NCBI GenBank assembly: GCA_001657325.1
Contig: LWRO01000028.1
Location: 1-56,140, forward strand
Length of the DNA stretch: 56,140 nt
Origin: Geitlerinema sp. BBD 1991-9
Lineage (GTDB): Bacteria; Cyanobacteriota; Cyanobacteriia; Cyanobacteriales; Geitlerinemataceae
Direction of reading: 5' to 3'
The notes below the pieces were generated by a model. That model was not told where the DNA came from, ran no database searches, and was given only the letters and a program-made list of their open reading frames with translations. Each line of letters starts with the position of its first letter. Positions within the stretch are counted from its first letter, which is position 1. The position numbers and the translations under genes are program-made. Positions 54,870 through 56,140 of the stretch are shown here, piece after piece.

Positions 54870-54975
54870 TAGAAGGGTACATCTCAATTTCGTAGAATGA
54901 CCCATCCTCCCCTCGCTAAGGGGAGGTGCCGAAGGCGGAGGGGTTTCAATTGCAAAAGTGAGATGCACCCTTTTA
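54870..54975. mobile_element. 106-bp MITE with AAGGGT(G/A)CATCTCA terminal inverted repeats
   Basis: Left end TAGAAGGGTACATCTCA (54870-54886) pairs with the right end 54959-54975 at 15 of 17 positions. The inside carries CCTCCCC-N7-GGGGAGG (54906-54926) and GGTGCCGAAGGCGGAGGGGT, a segment that recurs in many cyanobacterial genomes. Termini abutting TA would fit an IS630/Tc1-type origin. It contains no gene. It lies 37 bases after xisI and 10 bases before the stop of the next, convergent gene. Confidence 0.7.
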
Positions 54976-54984
54976 GAATTCAAG

Positions 54985-55533
54985 CTAAATTTCTTGCTTT
55001 GTTAGCTCTCCTTCAATCAATTTAAAGAATCTTTCTATATCTTTAGGAGACTTCAGATGATGAATCTTCTGACTTGAATTGGCATTTCCCTTTACGTTAT
55101 TGACATATTCTCGATACCTTGGAGTGAGCTTCTGATGACACAGCCAAACCGTGTAATAACTGTTTAGAGTGCCCTTCAACAGCGGACTATTTTCAGGCCA
55201 ACCTTCAGGCGGTACGAGAAACCCTGTTAAAAATCTCTTAGTAACCCACCAATAATGTAGAAGAACTGGCATATCTAGATAGACTAGAGTATCTGCAACT
55301 TCTAGGCGCTTCCATACCGTATCCAACGAGCCATAACCATCAATAATCCATCGATCTTGTTGAAGAAGTTTGTCATGAGCAGCTTTATACTCTTTATCGG
55401 GAACTTGACCGCCACCGGGTCTATATTTCAACAGATCTAGTGCAACTAACGGTAAGCCTGTCATTGCTGCTAAACGTTTGCTGAGCATAGACTTACCACC
55501 TCCTGCATTTCCAAACACCGCTACTTTTTTCAC
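54985..55533 (-). CDS. P-loop adenylate-kinase-like protein (FlaR-type)
   Basis: 182 aa. Walker A GNAGGGKSMLSKRLA is at residues 8-22, then a DLLKYRPGGG segment and RWIIDGYGSLDTVWKRLEVADTLVYLD containing the second acidic motif (read in parts). This fits small P-loop kinases of the adenylate kinase/FlaR-like type, which phosphorylate nucleotides or other small substrates. A lid-like basic region is present near LLHYWWVTKRFL. The substrate is unknown. Its base composition is visibly more AT-rich than the surrounding genes, and with the MITE and XisHI next to it this suggests acquired DNA. Confidence 0.8.
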   Translation of the reverse strand: MKKVAVFGNAGGGKSMLSKRLAAMTGLPLVALDLLKYRPGGGQVPDKEYKAAHDKLLQQDRWIIDGYGSLDTVWKRLEVADTLVYLDMPVLLHYWWVTKRFLTGFLVPPEGWPENSPLLKGTLNSYYTVWLCHQKLTPRYREYVNNVKGNANSSQKIHHLKSPKDIERFFKLIEGELTKQEI

Positions 55534-55880
55534 AACGATTTCCTCATAACGTCCGGCAAAAAATCAAACAGTTTTATTTTTGAATTGGCGGGAATTTAAG
55601 ATAAAGAATTGGCAATTGGCAGTATTGCCCCCCAGAGCAGGGAAATTCCACCCTTACAGCGATCGCTATTGTCGAATTTGTGCGGATGCCTCAATGCCAA
55701 CAGAATCCCAAAATTGTGAAAAAAAGAGAGTTCATAACTGGATGTTAAAGAATGTCATATATTCTTGAAGAGCCGGTGAAGGCTTCGCAAGACTTGGCGG
55801 AACGGGTAACTCGATCGAACTCTCGGGTTTTTCAATTTCTTCGCAGGTATCGGCACGATGCCATGCGAGATAAAGAACGC
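55534..55880. other. Gap with a possible 50-codon frame
   Basis: About 350 bases after the start of the kinase-like gene. The only item that might be a gene is the frame at 55752-55904, described separately. A 62-codon frame at 55580 has no coding character. Confidence 0.4.
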
Positions 55881-55904
55881 TCAGATGAGGAGATCGTCGT
55901 ATAA
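55752..55904 (+). CDS. Possible small charged protein, 50 aa
   Basis: ATG 55752 to TAA 55904; begins MSYILEEPVKASQDLAERVT and ends KERSDEEIVV. It is helical and highly charged, like small antitoxin or regulator proteins, but I do not recognise a family and see no strong ribosome site. It overlaps the end of the minus-strand gene at 55881 by 24 bases. Confidence 0.35.
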   Translation: MSYILEEPVKASQDLAERVTRSNSRVFQFLRRYRHDAMRDKERSDEEIVV

Positions 55905-56123
55905 CGGTAATAACGGAGATAGTCCATCGTGCTTTTCGTCAATCCAACCCCCATAGAAATCTTCAGCACTCAACGCAATGTTAACGATCGTTGACTTTTG
56001 AGTGGTTTTGAACTCGATACAATATGGAATTGCATAGGGTTGCAGAACTTCGAGATCGAGTGCGTTTTTGGGAAAGCGAAAGGCAATCTGTCGATCTCCA
56101 AAATTTGCAATGTAGGACATCAT
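55881..56123 (-). CDS. Uncharacterised 80-aa protein
   Basis: Starts MMSYIANFGDRQIAFRFPKN and ends PLYDDLLI. The composition is that of a small beta-rich soluble protein (YCIEFKTTQKSTIVNIALSAEDFYGGW read in parts). No domain is recognised. The start codon pair ATGATG is 17 bases from the window edge, so an upstream start outside the window is possible and a partner gene may lie there. The coding strand is chosen because this frame, unlike its antisense, has normal amino-acid balance. Confidence 0.5.
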   Translation of the reverse strand: MMSYIANFGDRQIAFRFPKNALDLEVLQPYAIPYCIEFKTTQKSTIVNIALSAEDFYGGWIDEKHDGLSPLLPLYDDLLI

Positions 56124-56140
56124 GTCGAAGCATCGATCGA

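Overview
The window is cyanobacterial chromosome. The evidence is a photosystem II subunit gene (psbY, 39290-39412), a cytochrome c6-like protein, a blue copper protein, XisH/XisI, a TIGR02652-type protein, a DUF3598 protein, an EGY-like site-2 protease, a pyruvoyl-type AdoMet decarboxylase and a long cyanobacterial-type RibBA. The palindrome CGATCG is very frequent, usually as TCGATCGA/CGATCGAT and less often as the classical HIP1 octamer GCGATCGC. Large TPS-domain exoproteins, several multidomain signalling proteins and many dispersed repeats would fit a filamentous Oscillatoriales-type genome, but that placement is inference.

Layout. 1-156: left-end DNA of a tnpB transposon whose body lies outside the window. 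307-10880: GT-A-like glycosyltransferase, Eis-like acetyltransferase, bioB, a small secreted protein, hrcA, a PAS histidine kinase, the site-2 protease and speH. 10881-11924: AT-rich with no gene. 11925-20763: a GAF-GAF-GAF-GGDEF-EAL protein, cobA, a 2Fe-2S ferredoxin and a fused 5-oxoprolinase. 21017-23530: two polysaccharide-type genes (pyruvyl transferase and glycosyltransferase). 23850-27875: metY, metX and a Glu/Leu/Phe/Val dehydrogenase. 27876-28273: an internally deleted tnpB element and a palindromic repeat. 28301-34677: group 2 sigma factor, orphan ABC ATPase, TPS exoprotein and map. 34871-40480: blue copper protein, receiver-kinase, VOC protein, TIGR02652 protein, gamma-CA-like protein, psbY and DUF3598 protein. 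40481-41329: a graveyard with an IS630 fragment. 41330-46335: second TPS exoprotein, complete tnpB element, cytochrome c6-like gene and a 46-aa membrane protein. 46509-52413: ribBA, a membrane coiled-coil protein, a GT39 enzyme and a zinc-ribbon membrane protein. 52705-56140: SWIM protein, nonsense-broken xisH with intact xisI, a MITE, a P-loop kinase-like gene and a small hypothetical gene.

How the genes relate. metY and metX are consecutive methionine-synthesis genes. The pyruvyl transferase and its neighbour look like surface-polysaccharide enzymes. The two histidine kinases share a closely similar catalytic core with different inputs. Most other genes are single housekeeping or regulatory units without obvious operons.

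The most unusual content is the set of IS200/IS605-type (tnpB, IS1341-like) element ends. Three loci (1-156, 27876-28226, 43920-45412) carry the same nested hairpin. Its inner stem changes sequence but keeps pairing, both between copies and between the left and right ends of one element. The middle locus has lost almost all of tnpB yet keeps an omega-RNA-like 3' end whose changes preserve pairing through G-U wobbles on the tnpB-sense strand. In the two better-preserved copies the left end also contains a covarying stem enclosing a tRNA T-arm look-alike.

All coordinates come from reading the sequence. No homology search or folding program was run, so family names rest on recognised motifs.
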